NCBI GenBank assembly: GCA_033961575.1
Contig: CM066732.1
Coordinates: 51,551,001-51,615,000, forward strand
Length of the DNA stretch: 64,000 nt
DNA from: Aselliscus stoliczkanus
Lineage: Eukaryota > Chordata > Mammalia > Chiroptera > Hipposideridae
Direction of reading: 5' to 3'
A program made the position numbers and the translations under genes. Of this stretch, positions 1 to 11,964 are shown in pieces. The notes below the pieces were generated by a model, which ran no database searches, was not told the DNA's origin, and worked only from the letters and a program-made list of their open reading frames with translations. Position 1 is the first letter of the stretch, and the number at the start of each line of letters is the position of its first letter.

Positions 1-650
1 GAGGGGGCTGCACGCAGGGGGGACATCGGGGGACATTTGGGGGGACATCTGGGGGGCATCGGGGGACCCGCCCAGGCCCAGCAGGGCGCAGGGCAGCAGG
101 GGAGCGCCGGGTCCCCATGCGCCGCGCCCCCTGCGCAAGCCCCCTTCCTGGAGCCCAAGGGCCCGTCGCCAGTCCCTGCGCCCGGGTGGGGCCCGCCTGG
201 GCGGCGCGCCCGTGGACACTCCCCGGCGGCGCCCCCGCGGCCCGGCAGCGGGCACATCCCGGGCCCCGCCGCCCCCCGGGCCCCGCCGCCGCCGCGCTCA
301 CCTGCCGCCCGTGTCCGCGCCGCCGTGTCCGCGCCGCCCGTGTCCGCGGCGCTGCGGGCGGGGTCCGGGCGGGGACCACGGCGCGGCCACAAGCGCCCCC
401 CGCTGGCGGTCGGGCCCAGCCCGGGGCCGAGGTGGGCGGCGGCGGGCGGCGAGGCCGGGGCGCCCCGAAACCCTGTCCCCCATTCCGGCGCTGCTCCTCC
501 CGCCAGGAAGGCTGGGCCACCCCCTCCCCGCAGGGCGCCCGCGGAACGCGGGCAGGACGGAAAGCCGTTTCAAACGAGCCTGTTTTCTCAAAATCGCGCA
601 CGTGTTTGGACACGCCAGGGGCTGCCGCATCCCGCAGGGAAGCACTTTCT
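1..650. promoter_or_regulatory. CpG island at the window edge, possibly the 5' end of ADCY7
   Basis: The first ~650 bases are GC- and CpG-rich with several GC boxes, then composition falls sharply. No convincing coding exon is visible. In other mammals ADCY7 lies downstream of TENT4B in the same orientation, so a minus-strand ADCY7 first exon or promoter is the natural expectation. That identification rests on synteny alone. A G-rich tandem repeat occupies 17-68. Confidence 0.4.
17..68 (+). repeat. G-rich ~11-bp minisatellite
   Basis: The phrase ggggggacatc recurs about four to five times with small variation (acatc, acatttg, acatctg, gcatc). The G-runs could form a G-quadruplex on the plus strand. 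Confidence 0.7.
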
Positions 651-2184
651 AGCAAACCTTCCCGCTGTCTCCGTCCAGATCCGCCCCTCTCCTCCAGCAA
701 CGCCTGTTTCTAGAAGGATCCGTCAGCTGCCGGCTACTACTCTGTCTCCAACATGAGGGAGGCTTAGTCTCACTGAGGCCTTGCACTCCGTGGGGGGCCC
801 AGAGGTGGGATCTGGGCCCCTCCCTCCACGCCTGCACCCACGTGAGTCCCTCTTTATCCGCAAGTCTCTGCTGGCACCAGGTAGACAAAGCCCACCTAAG
901 AAAGAGGTGTCCTCAGAGGGTAGGTGTCGTAACCTCATTTTGACCCCACTCGCTGCTGCCTACAACCCAGGGTGGGGCCCGGAGTTGGAAGCAAAAAAAA
1001 ATATGTTCTGGTACCCCGTTGGGTGAGCAAGAAAGCAGTCCTCTGAGTCACCGCCGGGCGGGACAGAGGAGACTGACAAGGCCAGGTTAACTCACAGACC
1101 TTCAAAAGGCTCAACCTTCCCACTTCTCCAAAGCTCCTTATGCCCATTGTGGACCCGGGGTTCCCCCTTTGCCCAGAGGGATCACGTGGGCAGCTGTTAA
1201 GCCCATTTCTCAGGTCCACCCTAGGAGGCCTAGCCAGAGCTCCACGGGAAAGGTCCCGGGAATTGCCCAGATGATCCTAGGACAAGCGGGCTGGAGAAAC
1301 CCAGGGATCCGCGGAAACCTGTGGCAGAACCCTGGAGCCAGGTACCACAGCTTACCTTAGAGGGAAGAGACCCTGGGCGTGTCAAGTCCTTGACCCCCAG
1401 TGGAACCCAGTCTGGAGGCCACTTACTGAGGAACTGCTGACGGATCAGATGGTGGAGTGCTGGAAGGTGAAGATCTGATTTCCATTCCAGATGGTGGGAG
1501 GGGAGGCTCCAGCTGACTGCTCGCAGCAAGCCCCGGGTTCCCCAAGACCGGGTCCCACAGCCTCTGGGATGGTGGCACTTGGCTCTCCAGGCTGGAGCTG
1601 TGCCACTTCCCTGTCGAGGTCACTGCTGTGTCTCAAGCGAGGGCTCACCAGGCAGGATGTGAGCTGGGACTTCCCCGTGACGGAAATGGGCAAGACGGTG
1701 GGCACAGCTGATCCCCATCAGAGCCAACTTCTGAACTGGCCCCGCCCACCCTCAACAGAACCCAGGAAGGGAGGGAACCCACCTGTTTGCCCCAAGGCCT
1801 CAGCCCAGGGGCGAATGTCCTGCCTGCCAAGGTTAGCCCTGGAGAAAGTGAGACAGACCCCTGGGCAGGGGGTGGCCCCACTGGGGCTTGCACTCAGCAC
1901 TCCCTTCTGGGCCCTTCAAACAGCACGAGAAGCCCTCAGACCTTTGCAGTGTGTGGGGAGCTGGGGGCGAAGCTATGACTTCCCGTCCTGTCATGTGTAT
2001 GTCATCTTTATGCAAATCTAATACCAATCTCCTGACAGCAGACAGGAAAACAGAGCTGGAGAAAGTGAGCTGAACACAAGGCTTGCGTCAGCACTCACCA
2101 TTAACTGCCAAGACAGCTCCACCATCTGTGCTGTGGTCATCTCGGCAGCATGGCCTCGTCGCACGCTCAGGCCTCAGTGAGTCT
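651..2184. other. Intergenic sequence, nothing recognised
   Basis: Moderately GC-rich sequence without splice-flanked exons, known repeats or tRNA-like structures that I can support. Confidence 0.5.
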
Positions 2185-2400
2185 CGGACTGCAGCCAATA
2201 TCAGAATCGCCCAGAGGCCTAGTGAAAACATAAGCTCTCCGCCCGCCCACCTCCCCCCATCCCGGGCTTCTGATTCAGCAGGTCTGGCATGGCTCCCAAA
2301 AATTGTACCTTCTACCAAGCTCCCAGGTGACACCAATGCTGCTGGTCCTCAAGCCAGCCTGAAGGTGATGCTACAACCCCATGCTTGGAGTCTCTCACCC
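2185..2400 (+). mobile_element. MER20-type hAT-Charlie relic
   Basis: It carries the MER20 signature: atcagaatcgcccagaggc near the left, ggcttctgattcagcaggtc in the middle, and cccaggtgacaccaatgctg toward the right. It is a nonautonomous ancient eutherian DNA transposon without coding sequence. Confidence 0.75.
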
Positions 2401-2499
2401 AGAGAGCCTAATTGGGCAGGGGTCTGCGAAGATGCCTGACTAAAAAACCCAGGGGAGCTCAGGTGGTGATGAGGATGGCACTCTGATCAAAAAGAAAAG

Positions 2500-2700
2500 G
2501 AACGGCTTCTCCATATATATGGTGTTGGATGAACTGGCTTCCAGTTGGGGAAAAACTATTCAATACCCCCTCACACTATCCTAAAACAACAACCAGCAGA
2601 TTAAAGATCTTTGTGGTTGAAAACAAAACTTATACAGAGAAGTATTTTCATAATTTTGTTTTGTGGAGAATTCTGCAGAGGAAATCAAATCCACACGGAA
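2500..2700 (+). mobile_element. Probable L1 fragment
   Basis: The stretch around tggtgttggatgaactggc and the following aaaactattcaatacccc resembles the 3' part of L1 ORF2 in diverged form. No open frame survives. Confidence 0.35.
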
Positions 2701-3160
2701 GGGCTGCAGTTTAAAGGTGAACGTCTCTGTCCAGGTGGTGGTGGGAGTGTCCAAATGTCCACATATAGTATGTTTGTGATTTGAATGACCCATGGTGCTG
2801 AAAGCCCCCGAGAATGTTTGCCTGAAGAACCCCTCATTAACTGCGGTATCCAGCACGGAGGGCCATGCCTGCTGCTAGAGAACGGCCAGCATTTGTCGCC
2901 TGAATGAGGCTCTTACATTCTACACCCTTCTCCCTGGCAATCCAATTTGACATTAGAAGAATGGTTGGAAAAGATGGTGGATTGAACCAGTCACCTACTC
3001 TTGCTGCCTCCTTAAACCCACTAAAATGGCCGTGAAAGGCATTTTTTAAGGTCCGTAACAATGGAGAAAATGAGAAAGAAGAAACAGCAATACGAATTGG
3101 GAAGGTGGAAAGCAGGTGTTTTGGTGGCACTGACCTGGCAGGTACTGGACACAAAATCTT

Positions 3161-3269
3161 GGGCCGGCCGAGTGGCGCGGTGGTTAATCACTGGCCTGGG
3201 AAGCCAGCGGCCCTGGTTCGGTCCCACATTTGAGGGCCAGTGACACTGCCCTCAAAAAAAAAAAAAAAA
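3161..3269 (+). mobile_element. Short tRNA-headed SINE (type A)
   Basis: It starts gggccggccgagtggcgcgg, contains the conserved arm gggaagccag, a B-box-like ggttcggtccc, and ends gacactgccctc plus poly(A). It is flanked by the target-site duplication aaaatctt. The head looks like a tRNA (A and B boxes) but has no complete cloverleaf. Confidence 0.85.
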
Positions 3270-3959
3270 TCTTAAGCTGGCGGTTGGGAAAACTAAGACT
3301 CAACCTCAATTATACTGAGTAAGCTGCAAAGACGCAGAGAGCGGGAGGGCCCGGTAGCTCGGGAAGCAGGGCAGAGCGAAATTAAAGAAGGTGCATTGAA
3401 AATCTAAGCAGCAGAGAAGAGTGCCAGGCTCTCCCTCACCCCTGCCCACCACCCAACTGAGTGGTCCCTCCCCACCTAAGCAGAGGTCTGCAGGGTTTTT
3501 ATCTGGAAAAGATAAAACAGAAACAGTCTCTGGACTGACGTCCACCAAGCCCAGCTGTAGGAAACGAGAAATTTCAAAGGCAGATTTCTGTGGGCAGCTG
3601 AGACATACCCCACCACCCAAGCCAGCTCTCTTCCCACTCGGCTAGCTCCAGGATGTTGGCAGCCAGGCCCTTACCCCCTCCAGGCGGGAGAAATTCTCTG
3701 GGAACCCACCAGCCAAGGCCTGGAGATCCTCACCTCACGGCCCATCGTCCTGCTGGCCTGAGGGAAAACACAGCTGACTGCTATATTGAGTCACGGGGTG
3801 GCCACGGGCTTGTTAGGCCCCATCCTCACACGTGTGCTGACACCAGGCCGCTCCAGGGATCTGAGGAAAGCCTCCAGCCCGAAAGAGAATCCAAGACAAC
3901 AAATCAGAAAAAAAGTTCACAGAGACCGTGCAGGCAGGCCAAAACTTAACTGTATCGTC

Positions 3960-4560
3960 AATAGCTTCAGAGATTCGAAAAACATATTGCAACCATGAAA
4001 CCAAACAGGATACTTTTTTTTTTTTTTTTTGACAAGGGACACCTGAGGACAAAAAAGAACTCAGAAATGAAAAACCAACAGAAGGGTTGGAAGATGAAGT
4101 TGCATAAAAAGTCAGAGAGGGAAAATAGGGAAGAAGAGACGGGAAAACTAGAGGCTTCGTCCAGGAGACCCAATATCTGAATAACTGCGGAGTTCCTGAG
4201 ACAACAGAGGGGAGGGAATAAAAATCAGAATTCAAGATTTCCTGCTACTCAGTGACACGCAGTGTCAGATCCAAAGGGTCCATACCATCAGGTTCCCAGT
4301 GCAACAGATGAAAACAGACCCACCTAATTTCCATAACAGTGAAATTTCAGACCCTTGAGATCCAAAGAGAAGATCCTAAAACTTTCAAGAGAGAAAAGAA
4401 AAAAAAAAGATTACAAGTAGCTTTTCTCACAACCACCCTGGGAGTGATGAAGCAATGCCTTTAAATTCTGAAGGAAAAATGTTTTCCAACCAAGAATTTA
4501 CATCCAGTCAAACCATCAACTGAGCATAGATGAAGAACAAAGATATTTTCACATGTTTAC
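3960..4560 (+). mobile_element. L1/HAL1-like relic
   Basis: The phrases gaaggaaaaatgttttccaa and ccaagaatttacatccagtc are characteristic of an old mammalian LINE tract. The left part holds an A/T homopolymer. No open frame survives, and boundaries are approximate. Confidence 0.4.
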
Positions 4561-4840
4561 TGTCTGTGAAGCTACTGGAGGATGTGCACTAAATGAAGGA
4601 GCGAGCTTATTTATAAAAAAGAGGTGAACATGGATGAGTGAAGGGGTCCCCGTGAGGAGGTGACCTGTATGCACAGGGCACAGCTGGTCAGAGGCCCAGG
4701 AGAGACGCCTCTCGAGATATGGCATTAGAGGTGTATTATTTAGACATGGATGTAAACACTCCACCCCCCCAAAACCACCAGAAGTTGGAAGCCGCTGCCT
4801 CAGAAGAGGGAGAAAACAGAAGGAGGCACAGGACTCAAGC

Positions 4841-4990
4841 TTTTATTTATTGCTTTTAGCTGAGCTATCCTGCCACCTGTTGGCAGTTCAACCACAGCTC
4901 AGCTCGGGCTGGGCATCGAACTGCTGTTGCTCAGAGCTCAGCTCGCACTCTTGAGAGAGCCCTTAACCAACTGAGCCCTTCGGCCGGCCC
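4841..4990 (-). mobile_element. tRNA-headed SINE (type C), inverted
   Basis: Reading on the minus strand: the ggccggcc head, a gttggttaaggg A-box region, ctcagagcaac, then gctgagctgtg and the tail gctcagctaaaagc. It matches the copies at 22518 and 41682. Flanking duplication is not clear. Confidence 0.75.
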
Positions 4991-7469
4991 TGGAGAGGGG
5001 ACAAACTTGTAGAACTATTTGGCTTTACACCATGACAGAACCGCTGCTCGGCCCCTCTCCACCTGCTGACACTTCCTTGGCAGGGCCCCCAGCCTGGGTC
5101 CCCAGCGACCCTCGTGCCCTGCCTGACCGGCCGCCTTTCATTGTTTCCCCAGATGGTTGTGTGTCGCCTTGTCCCATTACCTTCTGTCTTCCTGTGCAGA
5201 TGTCTTGCCTGTGTGTATGAAAGCACTGTTTTCTTGAATTGGATTTGTTAGAAACAAAGATGCAGCATGTAATCCGCTTTACAACTATTTGGACCGTTCA
5301 CAAAGATGCCTGCTGAGCGATTCAAGTACAAAAATGGTTTGCAACGCAAATTGAGCAATAGCTCTTTTGAAAATTGATACATCAAGTAAATAGGCCACTT
5401 GATACTTTTAACAGCCCTCTCCTTCCCTTTCACTTTAATGTTAGCATTAAACATTGACTTTTTTTTTTTTTTTAGTCTCTCAAATGGGTTTCTCTTCAAC
5501 ATTTTAATCCCATGTTTTCCAATAGGAATTAGTTACCTGCTTTAGAAACATATACACATATACAAAAATGTATGCTATTTCCCGAATGGATTATTTGACA
5601 GATTAGTTTGTTCGGGTTTATTTATTTATTTATTTTTTTAATGGTTTTCTTAGACAAGCAAGAAGTATAAAGCATTTTACTTAAAAGGTGAAAAATGGTC
5701 CCAATTTAAAAGTCAAAAGTTGTTGCATTTCTCGGCTAGCCTGGTAAATAGAGAGCATCTCATAACAGGCTTTACTGGGCACTAATGAATAGAAATTACA
5801 GCAAAAATTCTACAATCACATAATGAGAGCCTAAGAAAAGTGACTTAAGGAAAATATCTCCTTAAAAAATGACAGCGTCGGGCCACTAAGCATTAGGGAG
5901 ATCACTGTCTGGAATTTTCCACAGCTGCGTTTCATCTTTTCTTTTTTCCAACAAAATTTCCAGCCGATTTTCCCAACAAAACCCAAGGCAGCTCTGTTTT
6001 CTCTGACTCAGAAAGCTGGGCCCTTTCTCTCGCTGGAGTTCCCTCTCTGCTCACCTTACGATCCATTCTACTTATTTTTAGAGAGTTTTAGTTTTAGCTG
6101 CTGAAGTTACAGAAGGTCTTAAAAGATCAAGTGTTAGGGGGCAGGTGGTTGATAATGATTGATAGAAGTGATAGTTTTCCATCAGTTTTGCCCAGGGCGG
6201 CATTTTTTAAAAAGTGGAAATACAGAAAAAGTAGAGATGTAGTTTCAGGTGGCCATGTTACATGTATAATATTTCAATCCTAGCGAATATATCAAAGGAT
6301 GAAACTTCTTAAAGCAACTGAAAATTCACCTAAAAGAAGATAAAATTGCAAGAATTTTAAAATAAACTCAGAAGAAAAGCTCTATCAAATAGCAAGGCTT
6401 TATAAAATGCCTATTCGAGACAAGCTAGAAAGTACTGACGTTTCCTAAGAGTCTATGAGTTTATAAGGGCCTTGGGGTATCTGACAGATTAATTTACCAA
6501 AGTTTCCTGCAAGCAAAAGTCAGCACCCTAAAGAGATGAGGAGATCTGTATGTGTAATACATCTCTCCATAGGTTAGGGAGTTATGTGTGATACCACTTA
6601 CGTGAAAGGGGAAAAGAACCCCTAAAAGTATATTTATGCAGACATGTAAATGCATTTTAAAAAATCTAGACAGATACATCCCAAAATATTAAAGTGACTA
6701 ACTTTTGGGAGTTAATTGGGACTAGGGGATGAGGGGTAACTAGCTCCTTTTATTTAGATACTTACATGCTAACTTCTCATTTAACAGGCTTACCATTTCT
6801 TGCTTTTTTAAAGGGGACATTGCCAGTAAATGTCTAAGCAGGCAGTTGAGCAGGCAGTTGTCTAGACTGCTGAGCTGCTTGTCACTCGACATCAGCTTTG
6901 GATTCTCTAGAAGCCAACCATCCAGGGTTCTCCTCGCTACCACTCAGGTGGGTTCCAGGCAAGCACCAGCCACAGGACCGCCCACTCCGCTCCTGGGAGA
7001 GGACTCTGAAAACTCGGCTTGGTTGCACTTGGCTGAGTCCCGCTTCTGTTCTTTGAAGAAGCAAACACTTTCCTTACTCTAACAGTCTGAGTCTTGAACC
7101 TGTGGTGAAGTATCTCAATTTCTTAGTGCAGCAAGTATTAAAGCGAAGGATGAAACTGGGCTGGCATTTGCAATTAACCAAATTCCAGAGGGCCAGTTCC
7201 TAGCCTGGCAGTGGCTGTGGGGAGGCCAGTGGGCATCTTTGGCTAAGACCTGGGCGGGAGGAAAAATAGCATTTTAAGGCCTCCCCCACTCCACAACTTG
7301 CACTAAAGAGGATGAAAACCTACAGAAATGCTATCCGTGTAGAGAAACGCTCATTGTCTCAACAGGGCTGTCTTTAGAATTACAACATAAATTAAGAAAA
7401 ACTAGGCATTCAAGTTTTACATAAAGGTTCATACCAGAGGTTTTGAAGATAAATGAAAGCACAAAGCCT

Positions 7470-7475
7470 TTTATT
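7470..7475 (-). other. Candidate poly(A) signal AATAAA
   Basis: The minus strand reads CAATAAAAG here, the best-context hexamer in the AT-rich block after TENT4B, with a T/G-containing stretch just downstream. Use is unproven. Confidence 0.35.
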
Positions 7476-9176
7476 GAAGTGCAGGTTATGAATAATCAAC
7501 TCATTGGTAAGCACTGGGGGCAGGTATGCATAGAAACGCAATTTATAAAATCTTCCAAGGTAAACAACTGACATCTTTGAAGGAATCGTCATTAGCTTAA
7601 AAAAAAAAGCTTCCAGGTGTGCACTTCATTCAGTGTCGATAACTGGTGCCCAGTAATATGACCTCAGGAAATGTTGAGATATCATAAATCATTCGTATCA
7701 AATCTCTTTTTCTGGTAAGTTCCTTAGTGCCTCTGCGGCGGTAACTAGACAAGATTGGAAAGCTTTTGAGACAATTCAAACCTCCGGCACCTCACAGGTG
7801 TCCGCATGTCTTAACACAGAAGGCACTGCTAATCGAAGAAGGAAATAAAGCAAAGGTTATTAACAGCAAACACTGGTCCCCAAACTTCTAAACGCATGGA
7901 TCTATGCACAGTCCACTGGAAATGTGGATCTCAATAATCCTTCACATCTTATAGCCACAAACTACTCTGGCTGCCACCTCGTTTTGTTTTTAACACCATG
8001 GTGCTTTGCAGTGGCAAGTAGTGGGAAGACTGATACACTTGTGACAAGCCTTTCAATTATTTTAGGATTACGGGACTTTCAAAAGACTTTACAAAAAAGT
8101 GACTCCTGAAAATTCCAATATATAAAAATCAGAGAGAAGTGCTCTTCAATTTCGGAGATTAATTTTCAGGACAAAGAGTCGTATGATAAACCATAACCAA
8201 GGGTTAAGAATGACATGATTTAGGGAACAGCTATAAATTGCACAGAACCCAAGAGAATGTGGCTGATAACCAAAACTCTCACTCTTTAAGAGGTGTAGCT
8301 GACTAACCCCTGAGAAACGCTCACCAAGTTACTGTTTTTCAAGGCTTCCCCCGGCCTCTTCTCCACCCACACCCCACACTGTCCAGGTAATGCCCGGTTT
8401 GTTCTCCTTCATCATCCTTCATTACTACAGCACCTTTAAGTCAAAGCCCGGACTGTCTCCTTGGTGGAGACCTTCCCCGTAATCAGGCCATGCAGAAGCT
8501 GCTGCAGTAAAAAGCAGCCATGGCCACGTGGAACCACGACTTGCGTTAAAATGCAAAACCAAGATGTGCAAACGCCAGTAAAAACTCTGCCGACATACAC
8601 AGATGGAGGGCACACCTGATCTCCGTTAGCATCTGTTCTTATTGACACGGCTCACGTGTGTCTCAGTAAAATCTGAGGAGATACCTCAAGTTTACAATAA
8701 CCAAAGGAGATGTGCTCTCTCCATCTCTTTCGAAAGTGTCTCCTTCGGGCTAGCAGACTATGGACGAGGTTAAACTTAATAAGGCACATACTTTAGAAAA
8801 GGCACAGGCCAAATACATGAAAACAAACAAAAAAAACCTGACATAAGAGTAAAACAAACATTAGCAGCTTATTAACTAAAAACTGTTCTTAGGTAAATAT
8901 TTAATTCTGGATATCAAATAAATCAGTAGAGTTTGTAAGCAATTCTCCTGGCTAATAATTTTGTCGACATTCAATTTGTACAGATTTTTAGTTCATTATC
9001 TCTGGTGAAAAATCAGCTGCGTAAGGTGGAAAGTCAAGATGGCTAATAAAACGTTCGAGAATAAGGCCTCTGGGTTAAGTTCTCAATCCACGCTAATAAC
9101 TTCTGCAGTAAAACCTGGCTTGTCCCTTAGTTATATTAAATACGAGTGGCATACTAAAATGTAAAATGTTAACATT

Positions 9177-9555
9177 GGCCGGCCAAGTGACTGTTGGTTA
9201 AAAGCGTGAGCTCTGAGCAACAGGGTCACGGGTTTGATCCCCACATGGGCCAGTGAAGCTGTGCCCAGGCTGAGCTGCTGTTGAGCTGCCAACAGGTGAC
9301 AGGATGGCTCAGCTGGTGAGAGCACGTGCTCCTAACAAGGTTGCCAGTTCGACTCCCGCACAGGATGGCGGGCTGTGCCCACCTGTAACTAAGATTGAAC
9401 ATGGCACCTTGAGCTGAGCGGCCGCAAGCCGACGGGCGGCCAGATGGCGACTGGACTTGGAGCTGAGCTAGCTGCGCCCTCCACAGCTAAGACTGAAGGA
9501 CAACTTGGCTGTTCCCCTTCCCCGATTCCTCAATACAAATCTTGAAAAATAAAAT
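9177..9555 (+). mobile_element. Full-length VES-like SINE (type D) in the putative 3' UTR
   Basis: It has the ggccggcc head, two ttcga-type B-box segments, the phrase gttgccagttcgactcccgc, the gagctgagc body, and a ctgttccccttccccgattc tail. The perfect target-site duplication aaaatgttaacatt flanks it (9163-9176 and about 9556-9569). It lies antisense to TENT4B. This body is the main reason for calling the genome a bat. Confidence 0.9.
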
Positions 9556-11921
9556 AAAATGTTAACATTTATTCTGCCCATAAACGTTTTGACAAAATGG
9601 TACTCAGAGCCTGGAGGATTAGAAGCAGAGACAAGGTGAAGACACCACCTCATACCTGTCTTTGTTCCCACTTCCATGCTACGTCCTCCTCTAAAGGTTT
9701 CACTAGACGAACTGTCACTGATGAAAATTAGGATAAAGAGTAACTATTAAATGTAACTTCTACTGCATTAAGTTTAATAGAGCCATTTATAGATTGCTTC
9801 GCTCAGAAAACACTTTATGACAATGTTGCTTTCTACTCAATGAAACAGTTTTAATGAGCTAGGAGAGCAACAACAGATGGGTAAGAATAAACTCCTGATC
9901 ATTAGTTTTCACACTTCAGTATTTATCACAGCAAAATTGGGGACGCTGTTTTTATACTTTACCATCTAATTTTTGAAAAGTTAATTGAGAAGCAATTTGC
10001 TATCAACATTCCCAGTTAGTGTCTGAAACAGCCAGGAAATCAAGTGTTAAAACTGAAGGAATTGATAGAACTGTAGATTACTATGAAAATACAATTGAGA
10101 AGATAAGGTCATAATCAATAAAAATATCAGCAAAACTTAGTAATACCTGGTAGTGGTGATTTCTAGGGGTTTTTTGAGCTTGACACTGGCATCGGCTCAC
10201 TGGAGGGCCCTGCAGTGGGCACGGCCCAGCAATGCCAGGTCTTGTAGCTCACAGCAGTCATGCTTTCTTCCCAACCGCCCACTTTCTGGAAACCCCAAAC
10301 TCTAGTCCACAGGTGAAGGCAAACACGACTCACACTTACCATCACATGGCGGAGGAAATGGGAAGAAAACACAGAAGCATAAGGCTCCAGGCTCCTGGGG
10401 CAAAGACCAGGGATAATGCCCTCCCCACTGCCCATGTTTAGCTCTGTGAGGACTTTATCTGGGAATATCTGAGCCAAAGCAAATAACCTCAATATTAATG
10501 AGAGGCTTGAAACGCAAGTAAAGGGAAAACACACTAAAAAAAGGACGAAAATATAGTATGATCAATGCTGAAGACTCGCGGGCAAGCCCGCGGAAAATCC
10601 GGAGACCCCACAAGCCAAAGCAAGGTTAGAAAATCACGTGCAACGTCTCCAAACAAAACAAAGACGCTGAAAACCAGGGCCCTGCGTGGACACCTCAAGA
10701 CTGCATTAAGGGATCAGCAAACCAGAGGCACTCAGGTTTTGTGCTGACGCCTCTTTGGCCCATCAGCACCTCTAAAAACCAGTGTCTGAATGTGTATCAT
10801 GACTTTTTAAAGCGAACCTGACCCGACTCTGTAAGACACCGTCCCATGAGCACTAGCAAAGGCAGGCTCTGCCTCGCGGGTATAGACAAATGGCAGTATT
10901 CAATGACCCATTTCTGATACATCCACAAAATCTTTACAGGGACTATTAGAACTTGGAAAAGGAAAAAGACAGGAGTCAAATACAGAGATGAAGGGTACAA
11001 AACAAAAATGAGCAGGCAAAACTAAAAGTTCTTGAAAGTATTTTACTTCAGATTGAAAAGTGAACAGCTTTCCACACTGTTCATCGCAAGATACACAGTA
11101 TTCACGAGTACAATGCTGGTCATTTGAGGAAATGTACACACCTCAAGTTCTCCTTCATGCTTTTTCTTTTAGAAAGATACTGTTTACCAAAAAGAAACTT
11201 CAGCAGTACAGGAAAAACTATTTTCCCAATAAATTTACGAAAACCTAAGATTCCCAATGGAATCAAGATTATCTTCCCGCTACCACCACCTTAATATTAA
11301 TCACATGCTTATTGGAACACTAATATCCGCACCCTAAGAGGACATCCACTTTCAACAGTGAGGGTGATTCTTTAAAAAAACAAAACTAAACAAAAGAAAC
11401 TTCAGTGTGGTAAATGTAACACAGATCTTTGCACGTATTAAGTGTCTGAAATAGGCAGCTAATACTGGATTTAATTTTATTTTATAAATAATTGTTCCCT
11501 TAGCAGTAAACATAAGTCTACACATTCACAATAGCCCTAGAAAATAAATACTGTGATTATGCGCACAATATGTTATGACAAACTAGTTCCAAAAAACAAA
11601 AGCTCGACATCTTGATAAAAATTCTGATCAGAATAAAATGTGACTCTAAAATTTAAAACATTGTCAAAGTAACATCACATTTAAAATCTTCCACGGTTTA
11701 CACAAGTATTATGAATTTCCAGTTTTGGAACACATTTTTCTGTTGTGAATTAAAATACGAACATATTGAAAATTGGTAATTTCAGTGATGACACCAGTTT
11801 TGGTCTTACTTTAGCATTATTTTCTTTATAAAAAGTTGCACTAAGTGTCCATTAATGGTCTGATTGGTCTTCAGTATTTCATAAATGTATATAAAAGAAA
11901 TTCCTAAAAGCCAACAGTACT

Positions 11922-11932
11922 TTATATATGTG

Positions 11933-11963
<31 letters not shown>
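11922..11963. repeat. (TA)n-rich microsatellite
   Basis: An alternating tatata run with tgta interruptions, inside the probable TENT4B 3' UTR. Confidence 0.8.

Positions 11964-11964
<1 letters not shown>

Noticed and set aside
37..756. Several long open frames in the left CpG island
   Set aside because: Pro/Arg/Ala-rich low-complexity translations with no family resemblance; expected in stop-poor GC-rich DNA.
1491..2021. 176-residue plus-strand open frame in the left intergenic region
   Set aside because: No recognisable family, no splice or promoter context, and low-information composition.
3161..3269. tRNA gene (A box, anticodon-like arm and B box)
   Set aside because: Acceptor stem is absent and the sequence ends in a SINE tail with poly(A) and target-site duplication; the same applies to all related heads.
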